Source: Closterium sp. NIES-65
Taxonomy: Eukaryota; Streptophyta; Zygnematophyceae; Desmidiales; Closteriaceae
Assembly: GCA_948144175.1 (NCBI GenBank)
Contig: CANXME010002586.1
Coordinates: 1-64,000 of the forward strand
Reading direction: 5' to 3'
Length of the DNA stretch: 64,000 bases
Shown: positions 1 to 8,954 of the stretch, one piece after another
Layout of the letters: every line of letters starts with the position of its first letter
How positions within the stretch are numbered: position 1 is the stretch's first letter
Made by a program: the position numbers and the translations under genes
Notes under the pieces: generated by a model
Database searches by the model: none
What the model was told of the DNA's origin: nothing
The model's input: the letters and a program-made list of their open reading frames with translations, nothing else

Positions 1-282
1 TCCTATGTGAAGTGGCGTCCCATCTACCATACGCGCGTCCTTGATGTTGACTGCCGAATCTGCTTCAAGATGGATACGACTGACTAATGAAGAAGAGACG
101 AACGAGTGGCTAGCTCCGCTATCTACAAGAATCTTAACAGGAACTCCACAAAGCTTCCCTAGAAGCACGACTGGTCGGTCAACAGTGTCTACCTCGTTCT
201 CCATAGATGACTGCTGCAAAGTCGTCTCCTCTACGTAGGTAGACGTGGCGGGTACGGAACCTCCACACCAGCTAGCAACCCG
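1..282 (-). CDS. Retrotransposon pol fragment: aspartic protease (partial, runs off left edge)
   Basis: The minus strand is open from 282 to the window edge and encodes a retropepsin-like active site: valine-aspartate-serine-glycine-alanine-serine (VDSGAS) followed by HSFV, preceded by a hydrophobic strand ending KILV. This is the DTG/DSG motif of the gypsy-type protease that processes the Gag-Pol polyprotein. It follows gag directly. The last stop of this frame (283-285) lies just past the gag stop (287-289), so gag and pol do not overlap and ordinary frameshifting could not join them. Reverse transcriptase and integrase would lie outside the window. Family call is from the motif plus the gag, primer site and LTR next to it. 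Confidence 0.75.
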
Positions 283-286
283 CTAT

Positions 287-1309
287 CTACTGGCGGTTCC
301 CGTTTCCCTGCTGTCGCTCCTTAAGCTGTGGGCAGTCTCGCTTCATGTGTCCCGGCTTTTTGCAGTAGTGACAGTTCCCCCTAAATCCCGTTTTCTGTGA
401 GCCGTCACTGTTAACTGAACCAATCTCCATGGGCGATGGTCCGTCCCTCAATCGAGCGTCGTTGATCGGTCTGTTGTATCCCCTATCGCAATCGTCACGA
501 CCCCGTCGGCTTCGTACTGCGTCGACGTGTTCTGCTGCTGCGACAACTGACTCGAAGGTGGACAACCCATGAATCGCTATAACTTCTGCTATGTCTGGCT
601 TCAACCCCTCGAGGTAGCGATCGCGCATCTCTGCTTCCGTGATATCATCTATCTCGTTGCAGATGCTCAAGAACCGTCGTGTGTACTCCTGGACGTTTCT
701 TATCTGTCGGAAATGACGCAGACGCTTCCTAGCAGCTTCGGAGGCGTTCACCAAATCGAACCTACTTTTCAGCACCGCTTCAAATCCTTCCCATGTGGTC
801 GGAACCGTGGTAACACCCAAAGCTAAACTCCCTATGCTCGAAGTTAAAGCTGCATGCCCCACGCCCTGTTGATGCCCGTCTATCTGAGCCCTACTTACAG
901 CAGTTTGCGTGAGTTGGCGCCACCACTCCAAGCCGGGCCCCTCAGCAACGTAACGGAGTACTCGATCTGCTGCTGCGCGTCCGCCTCTTGCACCCTGCTC
1001 GCGGCAAAGTAGTTGTTCAGCATGAAGAGCCACGTCCGCACGTTCGCGTCGCGTTGACTTGGGTCGAAAGACTCGGGTTTCTGCGGCTGTGAGTGCGCTT
1101 CGACGTTCCGGCAGCGCTTCCGCGCCAGTCGACGTGTTGGGCGCAAGAGTTGGTGCGCCATGACCATGGGGGTTAGAAGCCAATTCACGAAGCTGTTGCA
1201 TTTCAGCTCGTACCTGACGATTTTCCAACGTCAACTCTTGAAGTTGGCGCATGAGTTCGGCAGGTGTGTTGCCCATGTCGCGGGGGAGAGAGTGCATGGT
1301 TTTGTCCAT
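287..1309 (-). pseudogene. Retrotransposon gag with CCHC zinc knuckle, frame-shifted in the capsid region
   Basis: Minus-strand gag-like polyprotein gene. The first ATG after the primer-binding site is at 1309. Near the C-terminus is a CX2CX4HX4C zinc knuckle (CHYCKKPGHMKRDC), which binds genomic RNA. Upstream of it is a Retrotransposon_gag-type capsid stretch with WWRQL and RFLSICNEI-like segments. The frame from 1309 to 287 is open, but between about 1080 and 940 the gag-like sequence (FDPSQRD, TWLFMLNNYF) lies in another frame. Two compensating indels therefore garble about 45 residues. The copy is probably not functional as it stands. It ends at 287-289 and protease follows. Confidence 0.7.
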
Positions 1310-1408
1310 GTTCGCTCGACAACTCCAAGTCTGCAAGTCGGCATTGTGGGACGATGACGTCGTAGTCTCGTCGTCGACTGTCGCTCGTTGGAAGTCGCTC
1401 CACGCGAA

Positions 1409-1422
1409 GGCTCCTGATACCA
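1409..1422 (-). other. Retrotransposon primer-binding site (tRNA-Met type)
   Basis: On the minus strand the 14 bases TGGTATCAGGAGCC follow the LTR after two bases. They closely resemble the TGGTATCAGAGC primer site complementary to the 3' end of initiator tRNA-Met used by many plant LTR retrotransposons. One extra G separates it from the usual form. Position between LTR and gag is as expected. Confidence 0.7.
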
Positions 1423-1424
1423 AG

Positions 1425-1741
1425 TGCTAGGCCCGACGGCCTAAGTCCGCTAAAGAATTAGCGGGGTCGACTAAGTCGAGGATGAAACGCGGCGGAAGAC
1501 TTTGGCGAAAGAAGTATTGGCGAAATATGCGAAAGAGTTGAACGAGAATTGATTGATAATGGCAAGTACAAGCAAGGTTGATACAGCATGCAAGATCGAA
1601 TGTCGGAAAGTACTTCGTGGGACTAGGAATTGAAGGCAAGAAAGGTAGAGTGCCACGTGGCACTAGGGAAATCAAGGAAGATAAGGATAAGGGTGAGTTG
1701 GAAAGTACTGTTCGGAATGAACAGTAAACCCCCCCGTAACA
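1425..1741 (-). mobile_element. 5' long terminal repeat of a gypsy-like retrotransposon
   Basis: Inferred 317-bp LTR. On the minus strand it starts TGTTACGGGGGG at 1741 and ends AGCA at 1425, giving TG...CA ends, and the primer-binding site follows after two bases. The next five bases outside (1742-1746, ccaat) would be the target-site duplication. The partner LTR lies beyond the left edge, so the boundaries cannot be checked against a second copy. An 8-bp inverted repeat with a 5-base spacer (1706-1726, TACTGTTC/GAACAGTA) lies close to its outer end. Confidence 0.65.
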
Positions 1742-3200
1742 CCAATAGTATCACATTCAGTTTATTTTGTGCATCGATTAAATTCGGAGATTGAAAAGAA
1801 ATATATATAGAAAGTGAAACACTGCGCTTCGTCGCTTTGACCCGCACCTACCACACACCGACTGTGAAGCTCCTGAAGGAACGGGAAACAGTGTACTGCG
1901 TGGAGAATAGGCAATTTTTCAGATCTACTGATGTGGCGGATACTGTAGAGCATGGCACCCTGCTTATGGCAGCGTGTCACTATTGGAGGATAATTCAACT
2001 TACACTGAAGGGTCGCTCGTTTGTCGTCAGCCAAAGTGCATCTTCAATGCTGATGTGGGCTGACCCACTGGGGACGATCGATTTCATTGGCGCAGAAAAT
2101 GTTTTTGCTCCTGCCAGCGTGTCACTGCTGGATTTTGGCGCGGAACTGAGCGGTGTTTTTAGGTCGCTCAGTTTTCGTCAGCACAGTCCCAAGGCAGCTT
2201 CTTATCTCCTGCCAATTGCGATGGTTCCTTGGCATCGCTGTGGTGGAGAGATTCGCATCCAGTACAGTGTAGCACGCTGCTCCTGGCAAGCGTATTGGGT
2301 GGCTCGTTAATTTGTCGTCAGGGGGAAGTCCTATTCGATGTGCTGCTGATGTGGCAATTTCATCCGCTCCTTGCCCCTGCTACTGTAGCGTGTCACTGCT
2401 GGATAGATTTTGGCGCGCGCGAACTGAGCGATGCTTTTCGTTCGGGTCGCACAATTGTCGTCAGCTTGTTCCCAAGGCAGCTTCAGACGTTTTGTTAGGA
2501 GTTCCGTGAGGATGGTTCCTTGGCGAGATTGATTTATGACGTCAACAAGTCAGCTCCGCCTCCACTTTCCCGCATTTTCATCCGCGGCACACGCAAACCA
2601 TCATCCGTCAGGCAGCTCGTGCTTCGGATGAGTGGTTTGTGTATGTTTCGATGGCCAAGGAGGGCGGTCCAAAGTAAAAAAGTTTTTCTTGGAGGATCGC
2701 AACGGATGAAGAACGGAAACAAAATGCATGTCCACTACGAGCATATTAATTTAGCAAGTTTGGAAAAATGGATTCACATCCCATCCGATCTGCTTACCCC
2801 AAAAAAACATTTGTCAACAAGTGGTGGTGCACCACACCACAGTTGCTGCAACATGCCCCTTACTGTAGTTTTCTCGTTGATGGCATTCTTCTGCTTCATC
2901 GTCCCATTGAGCCAGGGAATATTACAGACACACAAAAACACCCGCGAACTGAAGCGGAGTATCGCCGCTAAGACAAACACCAGAACGCCCGCGAACTGAA
3001 GCGGCTCAAAGTACCGCCGCTAAGACAGAGGCCAAACCCTTACCGCGTTAGGCGTCCTGGCGTAGGTTTTTCATTTTCCAAAACATGGTTAGGCTCGTGA
3101 TTCATGAACAACTGCTTTTGTTGGCAATTACTATATAGCTCAATGACTTATCATTCTAAACTTTAGCTCACAGTTTTCAGTCATTTACTTTCAAAGGGAG
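1742..3200. repeat. Degenerate tandem blocks with no recognisable gene
   Basis: No protein family was recognised. From about 1960 to 2530 roughly four diverged blocks recur, each with a version of AGCGTGTCACTGCTGGA, then TTTGGCGCG..GAACTGAGCG, then GTCGTCAGC, then CCCAAGGCAGCTTC and GATGGTTCCTTGGC. At 2940-3030 a 48-base unit (CCGCGAACTGAAGCGG..CCGCTAAGAC) occurs twice. Short open frames here overlap on both strands and look like chance. Confidence 0.5.
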
Positions 3201-4518
3201 CTTCTGGAGTTCCACTCGACCTCGATTAACGACCCTGGAGATCGGCCGCCACCAACTTCCGCCCCAACGCCAACAATCACTCGCATCCATCCACGTCCCC
3301 GCCCCCCGCCCGGCCTACCTCACGATCTCCAGAGGTAAGCCTTGTTAAGGTTACCCTTTTTCTGCACTTGAGCCGCTGTTAATTCATTAGCCTTCGATTG
3401 TTATGTTACACTAGTCTTTTCACACCTGCACTGCTGTTTCCTTTTGAATGTTCATGTTCACCGGTTTTTTGACTTCGTTTTCTAGGATGTACTCTTTCCA
3501 GGATCAAGTAACTTGAAAACTCCTTCAAGATCACCATGGCCTACGACCAACGCTGCTGTACAACACTGTCTCCGCTGCTCCAAGTGCTCCACAAGAATTG
3601 TTCAACTCTGAAGATCCGCCACCGCCACCATCCGCCCTCAACGCCATCAACCTTCAACTCGCCTCCATCAACGAACGAACCCTCGCCCAGCCTACCGGGC
3701 GATCTTTAGAGGTACGAGTTGCTTCTTCGTTACACTCCTGTTTTTTCGCACCTGCTCTGCAATTTCCTTTCAATGTTCATGTCAAAAGGATTACTGACTT
3801 TTCTTGCTTGTACTTTTTGCAGATCAAGTAATTTGACATCTCATTCAAGATCATCATGGCCTACTCAAGGCCATGATGACAACGCTGTATCGACCTCAAT
3901 TAACGACCCTGGAGATCAAGTAATTTGACATCTCATTCAAGATCATCATGGCTGCTGTACAACGCTGTATCGACCTCAATTAACGACCCTGGAGATCGAC
4001 CGCCACCAACTTCCGCTCCCAACGCCAACCCTCACCCGCATCTATCCACGCCCCCCGCCCCCCGCCCGGCTTACCTCACGATCTCCAGAGGTAAGCCTTG
4101 TTGAATTTACCCTTTTTCTGCACTTCTGCCGTTGTTAGTTTTTGGGCCTTTGAATTGTTTCTAATCATTTTGTGTTTAAACCTCTGCAGGTCTTGATCCC
4201 TCATCAACAATCGCTTCAACAAACGCCACATCAGTTGCAACATGCCACACGCGGGCAACCCGCGATCTGCAATGCCGTGCACTCTACTCCAATGCCACAC
4301 CAGCTCCAATGGCTGTGCTGCAACGCTCTCGCGGGCAACCCGCGTTCTGCAATGCCGTGCACTCTACTCCAACACCACATCAACTCCAATGGCCATGCTT
4401 CAAGCTTCAACGACTCTAACTGGGAAGTACTGTTCTCCCCGTCCTTCTCGTTTTTCGTTTGTCGTTTTTTTTCATTGTTTCCATCCGCCGTTTCCATTCA
4501 CGTCGCATTCCACCGCCC

Positions 4519-4637
4519 CTCTGATTCGTGGCTGCGGCTTGTAGATGTATAGCTCCTCCTCGGGTTTGGGTAGAATAGCTCGGGTTGGGTAGATTAGTTT
4601 ACCTCCGCCCTCTGCAGGCCGCAGTCCGCCTATCATG
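4519..4637. repeat. Long imperfect hairpin module, copy 1
   Basis: Left arm near CTGATTCGTGGCTGCGGC pairs with the right arm CTGCAGGCCGCAGTCC..ATCATGG. The roughly 80-base loop contains GGGTTTGGGTAGAATAG. The same design recurs at 5064-5176. Confidence 0.45.
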
Positions 4638-5063
4638 GGTGTCGTTTCCCCGCCACGTTTGTTTTCAACGTCGGTTTTCACTCGTTTTCGTTTTCGCTTT
4701 TCGTTTTCGCATTCGTTTCCTGTTTTTTCTTTCTTTTGCTTGCAATCTTTTTGTGCCGATTACTGACTTCGTGCCTTGGTCTCTTTTCAGGAATATTGGG
4801 AGCTTGAATGTCCAGCGGGGCTGCAGCAGAGTTTCAAGGAAGTTTCAACCTGCTACTGGCGACCTGCTACGGCGGCCGTGCGACAACCTGCTTTTCGCGA
4901 GCTTCAAGGGAGCCGCGTTTCACTTTCAGCATCAACGAACTGGGAAGTCCCGTTCTTTGTTTCCCCTTCGTGTTTCGATTTTTGTTGCTCAGCTCGTCGA
5001 TTTCATCCATCATTTCGCCATCGTTTCGTTTTGCATCTCGTTTTTGTGAACTTCACCGTCCCT

Positions 5064-5176
5064 CTGATACGTATGGCTGTAGTCCAGCAAGATGATCCTC
5101 CGCGGGTTTGGGTCGGGTTTGGGTAGAATAGGACAGCTCTCCTCCCTCTAGTTGGCTGCAGCCCATACGTATCATG
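5064..5176. repeat. Long hairpin module, copy 2
   Basis: Left arm TGATACGTATGGCTGTAG is nearly the reverse complement of the right arm CTGCAGCCCATACGTATCA. The loop again contains GGGTTTGGGTAGAATAG, preceded by CGGGTTTGGGT. It is homologous to 4519-4637, but both arms have changed together, keeping the pairing. Confidence 0.5.
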
Positions 5177-5517
5177 GACGCTCATTTCACCATTCGTTTT
5201 TCTTCGTTTTCCTTTGTTTCTTATATGAGTTTGCTGTTTACTAACTTTGGCCTTTGCCTGTGCTCCCTCCCCCCGCTTTTCAGGAATACTGGGAGCAGGG
5301 CTTCACTCTTCAACGGATCAACCCTTGAAACAGCATCAGCTTTAACTCTTCACGGCAGCAGCAGTTTCTACGGTCATCACGACAGCAACACTTCATCACG
5401 GCAGCAGCAATTCGTAAGCTTTTCCACTTTCAGCTTTCTAATACGTTTTGTACAAGTTGCTGCTTGCAAGAAATATTCAAGTCACTGACTTTGTTTTTTT
5501 TTTTTTTTGCAGAAAGT

Positions 5518-5903
5518 GCACCTTGGAGCTTCGGATCTGCACCTCGGAGCTTTGGATCTGCACCTCGGAGCTTCGGATCTGCACCTCGGAGCTTCGGATC
5601 TGCACCTCGGAGCTTCGGATCTGCACCTCGGAGCTTCGGATCTGCACCTCGGAGCTTCGGATCTGCACCTCGGAGCTTCGGATCTGCACCTCGGAGCTTC
5701 GGATCTGCACCTCGGAGCTTCGGATCTGCACCTCGGAGCTCCGGATCTGTACCTTGGAGCTTCGGATCTGCACCTCGGAGCTTCGGATCTGCACCTCGGA
5801 GCTTCGGATCTGCACCTCGGAGCTTCGGATCTGCACCTCGGAGCTTCGGATCTGCACCTCGGAGCTTCGGATCTGCACCTCGGAGCTTCGGATCTGCACC
5901 GGC
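5518..5903. repeat. 21-bp minisatellite, about 18 copies
   Basis: Unit CACCTCGGAGCTTCGGATCTG, nearly perfect, with rare variants (CTTGG, TTTGG, CTCCGG). It begins directly after a T run and GCAG that look like a 3' splice site. Because 21 is divisible by 3, all frames stay open; the open frames are by-products of the repeat. Confidence 0.95.
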
Positions 5904-6115
5904 AGCAGCGGTCAACGTCTTCAACGGCAGCAGCGGTCAACGTCTTCAACGGCAGCAGCGGTCAACGTCTTCAACGGCAGCAGCGGCAGCAGCGGTCAAC
6001 GTTCTTCAACGGCAGCAGCGGTCAACGTCTTCAACCGCAGCAGCGGCAGCAGCGGTTTCAACGGTCTTCAACGGTAGCAGCGGTTTCAACGGTCTTCAAC
6101 GGCAGCAGATCACCC
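5904..6115. repeat. GGCAGCAGCGGTCAACGTCTTCAAC-type minisatellite
   Basis: Degenerate 24- to 36-bp units built from (GGCAGCAGC)n and GGTCAACGTCTTCAAC. It follows the 21-bp array without a gap. Confidence 0.9.
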
Positions 6116-6289
6116 CTTTAGCAGACGACCCCTTCACGAAGCAGATGTAGCAGCAGGTCAACACCGACGACGCAGCAGGACAACAGATGAAGCAGATGAA
6201 AACTCCTTCACGACGCAGCAGATGGAAACCCCTTCACGACGCAGCAGATCACCCCTTCAGCAAATAACCCCTTTAGCAGATGACCCCTT

Positions 6290-6490
6290 CACGAAGAAGT
6301 TGTAGCAGGGCAACACCGACGACGCAGCAGTTGTAGCAGGGCAACACCGACGACGCAGCAGTTGTAGCGGGACAACACCGACGACGCAACAGTTGTAGCG
6401 GGACAACACCGACGACGCAACAGTTGTAGCGGGACAACACCGACGACGCAGCAGTTGTAGCGGGACAACACCGACGACGCAGCGGATGTA
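6290..6490. repeat. 30-bp minisatellite, about 7 copies
   Basis: Unit GCAGTTGTAGCGGGACAACA followed by CCGACGACGC, with A/G variants. The flank 6110-6290 holds looser versions of the same words (GCAGATGACCCCTTCACGA), so this array appears to have grown out of the preceding one. Confidence 0.9.
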
Positions 6491-6984
6491 GCAGAGAGCA
6501 GCCGCACTGAATCAGCCTAACTGAAACAGCAGCACTGAATCAGCCGCAATTCTGTGAAAGGGGGGAGACGAGGGGTGGAAGCGGCAAAAACCTTGGCAGA
6601 ACGGTGGCGAGGGGTTGACTAGGATGGTGGGTGACATAGAGAGACAAGGCAACTGAGTGTGCATGCTCAGGCCAAGAGGCAGTGGCACACGTTGCCCGGG
6701 AATTTTCAAGGGAATCATGATGGAGTCTGGCCTTGACTTGCATGGTTCTGACTGCAGCAGAATCATGCTCGCAAGGTACCACACACTCCAGGCAGCGATT
6801 CTCTTGGGGTGACCCGGGAAACACGAGTTTTTCCTCACTCGCGTGGGTGAGGAGAACTTGGTGTCACGGACTTTTCCACACTGGCGTGGGTGTGGAGGGT
6901 CCTTTCCCCTTGGTGCCTTGAATCTTGTGCTACGCGCCGAACAGTCGTTTCTCAAAGCCGTAATGCTGAGGAGGGGGTGAAGGA
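6491..6984. other. Non-repetitive spacer with no gene recognised
   Basis: Between two minisatellite clusters. Short open frames occur on both strands. I see no family motif or convincing splice pattern. Confidence 0.3.
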
Positions 6985-7140
6985 GTGGGGAAGCTGCTAA
7001 GGGATGCTAGCAAGGCTGTTAAGGAAGTTGTGTGTTCAGAGGCTGCTAAGGAAGCTGCTAGGGAAGCTGCTAAGGGCTTCTAAGGAAGCTGTTAAGGAAA
7101 GTGCTAAGGGCTGCCAAGGGAAGCTTAAGGGGAGAAGGGG
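6985..7140. repeat. GCTGCTAAGGAA-type degenerate repeat
   Basis: About ten loose copies of a 12-base word (GCTGCTAAGGAA/GCTGCTAGGGAA) merging into the purine-rich arrays that follow. Confidence 0.75.
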
Positions 7141-8345
7141 TGAAGCAGCAGAGAAAGTGTTTAGCAGCAGAGAAGGGGTTTAGCAGCAGAGACAGGGGTG
7201 AAGCAGCAGAGAAAGTGTTTAGCAGCAGAGAATGTGTTTAGCAGCAGAGAATGTGTTTAGCAGCAAAGAAAGGGGTGAAGCAGCAGAAAAATGTGAAGCA
7301 ACAGATAAGGGATGGAGTAGCAGAGAAGGATGAAGTAGCAGAGAAGGATGAAGCAGCAGAGAAGGATGAAGCAGCAGAGAAGGATGAAGCAGCAGAGAAG
7401 GGGTATGAAGGAGAGAAGGGGTATGAAGGAGAGAAGGGGTATGAAGGAGAGAAGGGGTATGAAGGAGAGAGGGGTATGAAGGAGAGAAGGGGTATGAAGG
7501 AGATAAGGGGTATGAAGGAGAGAAGGGGTATGAGAAGAAGAGAAGTACAGAAGGGGTGTGAAGAAGAGAAGTACAGAAGGGGTGTGAAGAAGAGAAGTAC
7601 AGAAGGGGTGTGAAGAAGAGAAGTACAGAAGGGGTGTGAAGAAGAGAAGTACAGAAGGGGTGTGAAGAAGAGAAGCACAGAAGGGGTGTGAAGAAGAGAA
7701 GCACAGAAGGGGTGTGAACGAGAAGTACAGAAGGGGTGTGAAGGAGATAAGGGGTGTGAAGCAGAGGAGAGAAGGGGTGTGAAGAAGAGAAGTACAAAAG
7801 GGGGTGTGAAGCAGAGGAGAGAAGGAGAGAAGGGGTGTGAAGCAAAGGAGAGAAGGAGAGAAGGGTGTGAAGCAAAGGGGAGAAGCAGAGAAGGGGTGTG
7901 AAGCAAAGGAGAGAAGCAGAGAAGGGGTGTGAAGCAAAGGAGAGAAGCAGAGAAGGGGTGTGAAGCAAAGGAGAGAAGCAAAGAAGGGGTGTGAAGCAAA
8001 AGGAGAGAAGCAGAGAAGGGGTGTGAAGCAAAGGAGAGAAGCAGAGAAGGGGTGTGAAGCAAAGGAGAGAAGCAGAGAAGGGGTGTGAAGGAGAGAAGCA
8101 GAGAAGGGGTGTGAAGGAGAGAAGCAGAGAAGGGGTGTGAAGGAGAGAAGCAGAGAAGGGGTGTGAAGGAGAGAAGCAGAGAAGGGGTGTGAAGGAGAGA
8201 AGCAGAGAAGGGGTATGAAAGGAGAGAAGCAGAGAAGGGGTGTGAATGAGAGAAGCAGAGAAGGGGTGTGAAGGAGAAGCAGAGAAGGGGTGTGAATGAG
8301 AGAAGCAGAGAAGGGGTGTGAAGGAGAAGCAGAGAAGGGGTGTGT
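7140..8345. repeat. Purine-rich minisatellite cluster (AGCAGAGAAGGGGTGTGAAG family)
   Basis: Three sub-arrays succeed one another: GTTTAGCAGCAGAGAA (7150-7300), GAAGGAGAGAAGGGGTAT and GAAGAAGAGAAGTACAGAAG (7390-7780), then AGAGAAGCAGAGAAGGGGTG (7780-8345). The minus strand is pyrimidine-only over long stretches, which gives long artificial open frames. No gene is supported. Confidence 0.9.
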
Positions 8346-8954
8346 AGCTGCCTGTGACGCATATATGCCTTGCTATGTATAAGTGAATTATCAGTATCTG
8401 GATTTGCAATGTAACTTATTTTCTATGAAGATTCTGCAGCATTTACGGATGTTTGCATGCAAAATGCACATTCTGTGGGGTCTAGTAGCAGTGCAACAGG
8501 CTGCTAGCAGAACAGACATGAGAAAATCTCTTTTTGGATATGCTGGGTAAACCAGCCATTCAGTTATGCCACGAACTTGTATCGCGCTTTATTGCATCTC
8601 CTCGTCTCGTCTCATCCGCGTACAATTTGCACTCTCGATATCTTCCAGCAGTCTCATGCTAGTTCAGATCATTTTAGCACTTCGTTCAGCGGACATGGGC
8701 TTTCAGCTGTCTTGCGCGCCAAGCACGACTATAATACGCGAATCCGCGACGATTGAGACATAGAATAATTAGCCATGGACGCGCTTTACGATTCTGAATT
8801 CTTGCGTCGCCCTTGACGGTATTAGCGTATCATTGTACATTTGTACTTCATAGATATAGTTTTTTTTGGAGTTTCTTATTATCTTCCGTGGACATGGACT
8901 TTCGTAGATTTGCTTAGAGAAACTTCGATATCTTCCCTCAGGTCTTCCGCGGAC
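8346..8954 (+). promoter_or_regulatory. Upstream region of the RCC1 gene with two copies of its start region
   Basis: No coding sequence recognised. Phrases around the RCC1 start codon recur upstream: GGACATGGGCTTTCAGCTGTC near 8692 and GGACATGGACTTTCGTAGATT near 8891, compared with the real start GGACATGGACTTTCTGCGC at 8951. GATATCTTCC also occurs at 8637 and 8928. The start region, probably with promoter sequence, seems to have been tandemly duplicated. Confidence 0.4.

Larger units (their letters stand above)
3201..5500 (+). repeat. Repeated exon-like modules without a recognised coding sequence
   Basis: A block of about 135 bases near 3220-3352 recurs at 3970-4105, each ending in AGAGGTAAGCC, a good donor-like site. 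The phrase GATCAAGTAATTTGACATCTC occurs at 3828 and 3912. Acceptor-like ends (TTTTTGCAG at 3820, CTCTGCAG near 4190, TTTTCAG near 4790 and 5282, a T run plus GCAG at 5490-5511) precede further repeated segments, two of which begin GGAATA(T/C)TGGGAGC. The pattern looks like a spliced non-coding transcript or decayed gene whose modules were duplicated, but no reading frame persists across the modules. Confidence 0.35.

Noticed and set aside
3220..4105. Direct repeats 750 bases apart considered as LTRs of a small element
   Set aside because: No TG...CA ends, primer site or coding sequence between them, and other modules nearby repeat in the same loose way.
7219..8409. Minus-strand open frames of 374-396 codons rich in Ser/Leu/Phe/Pro/His
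   Set aside because: Translation of the pyrimidine strand of a purine-rich minisatellite cluster; no start context, splice pattern or family motif.
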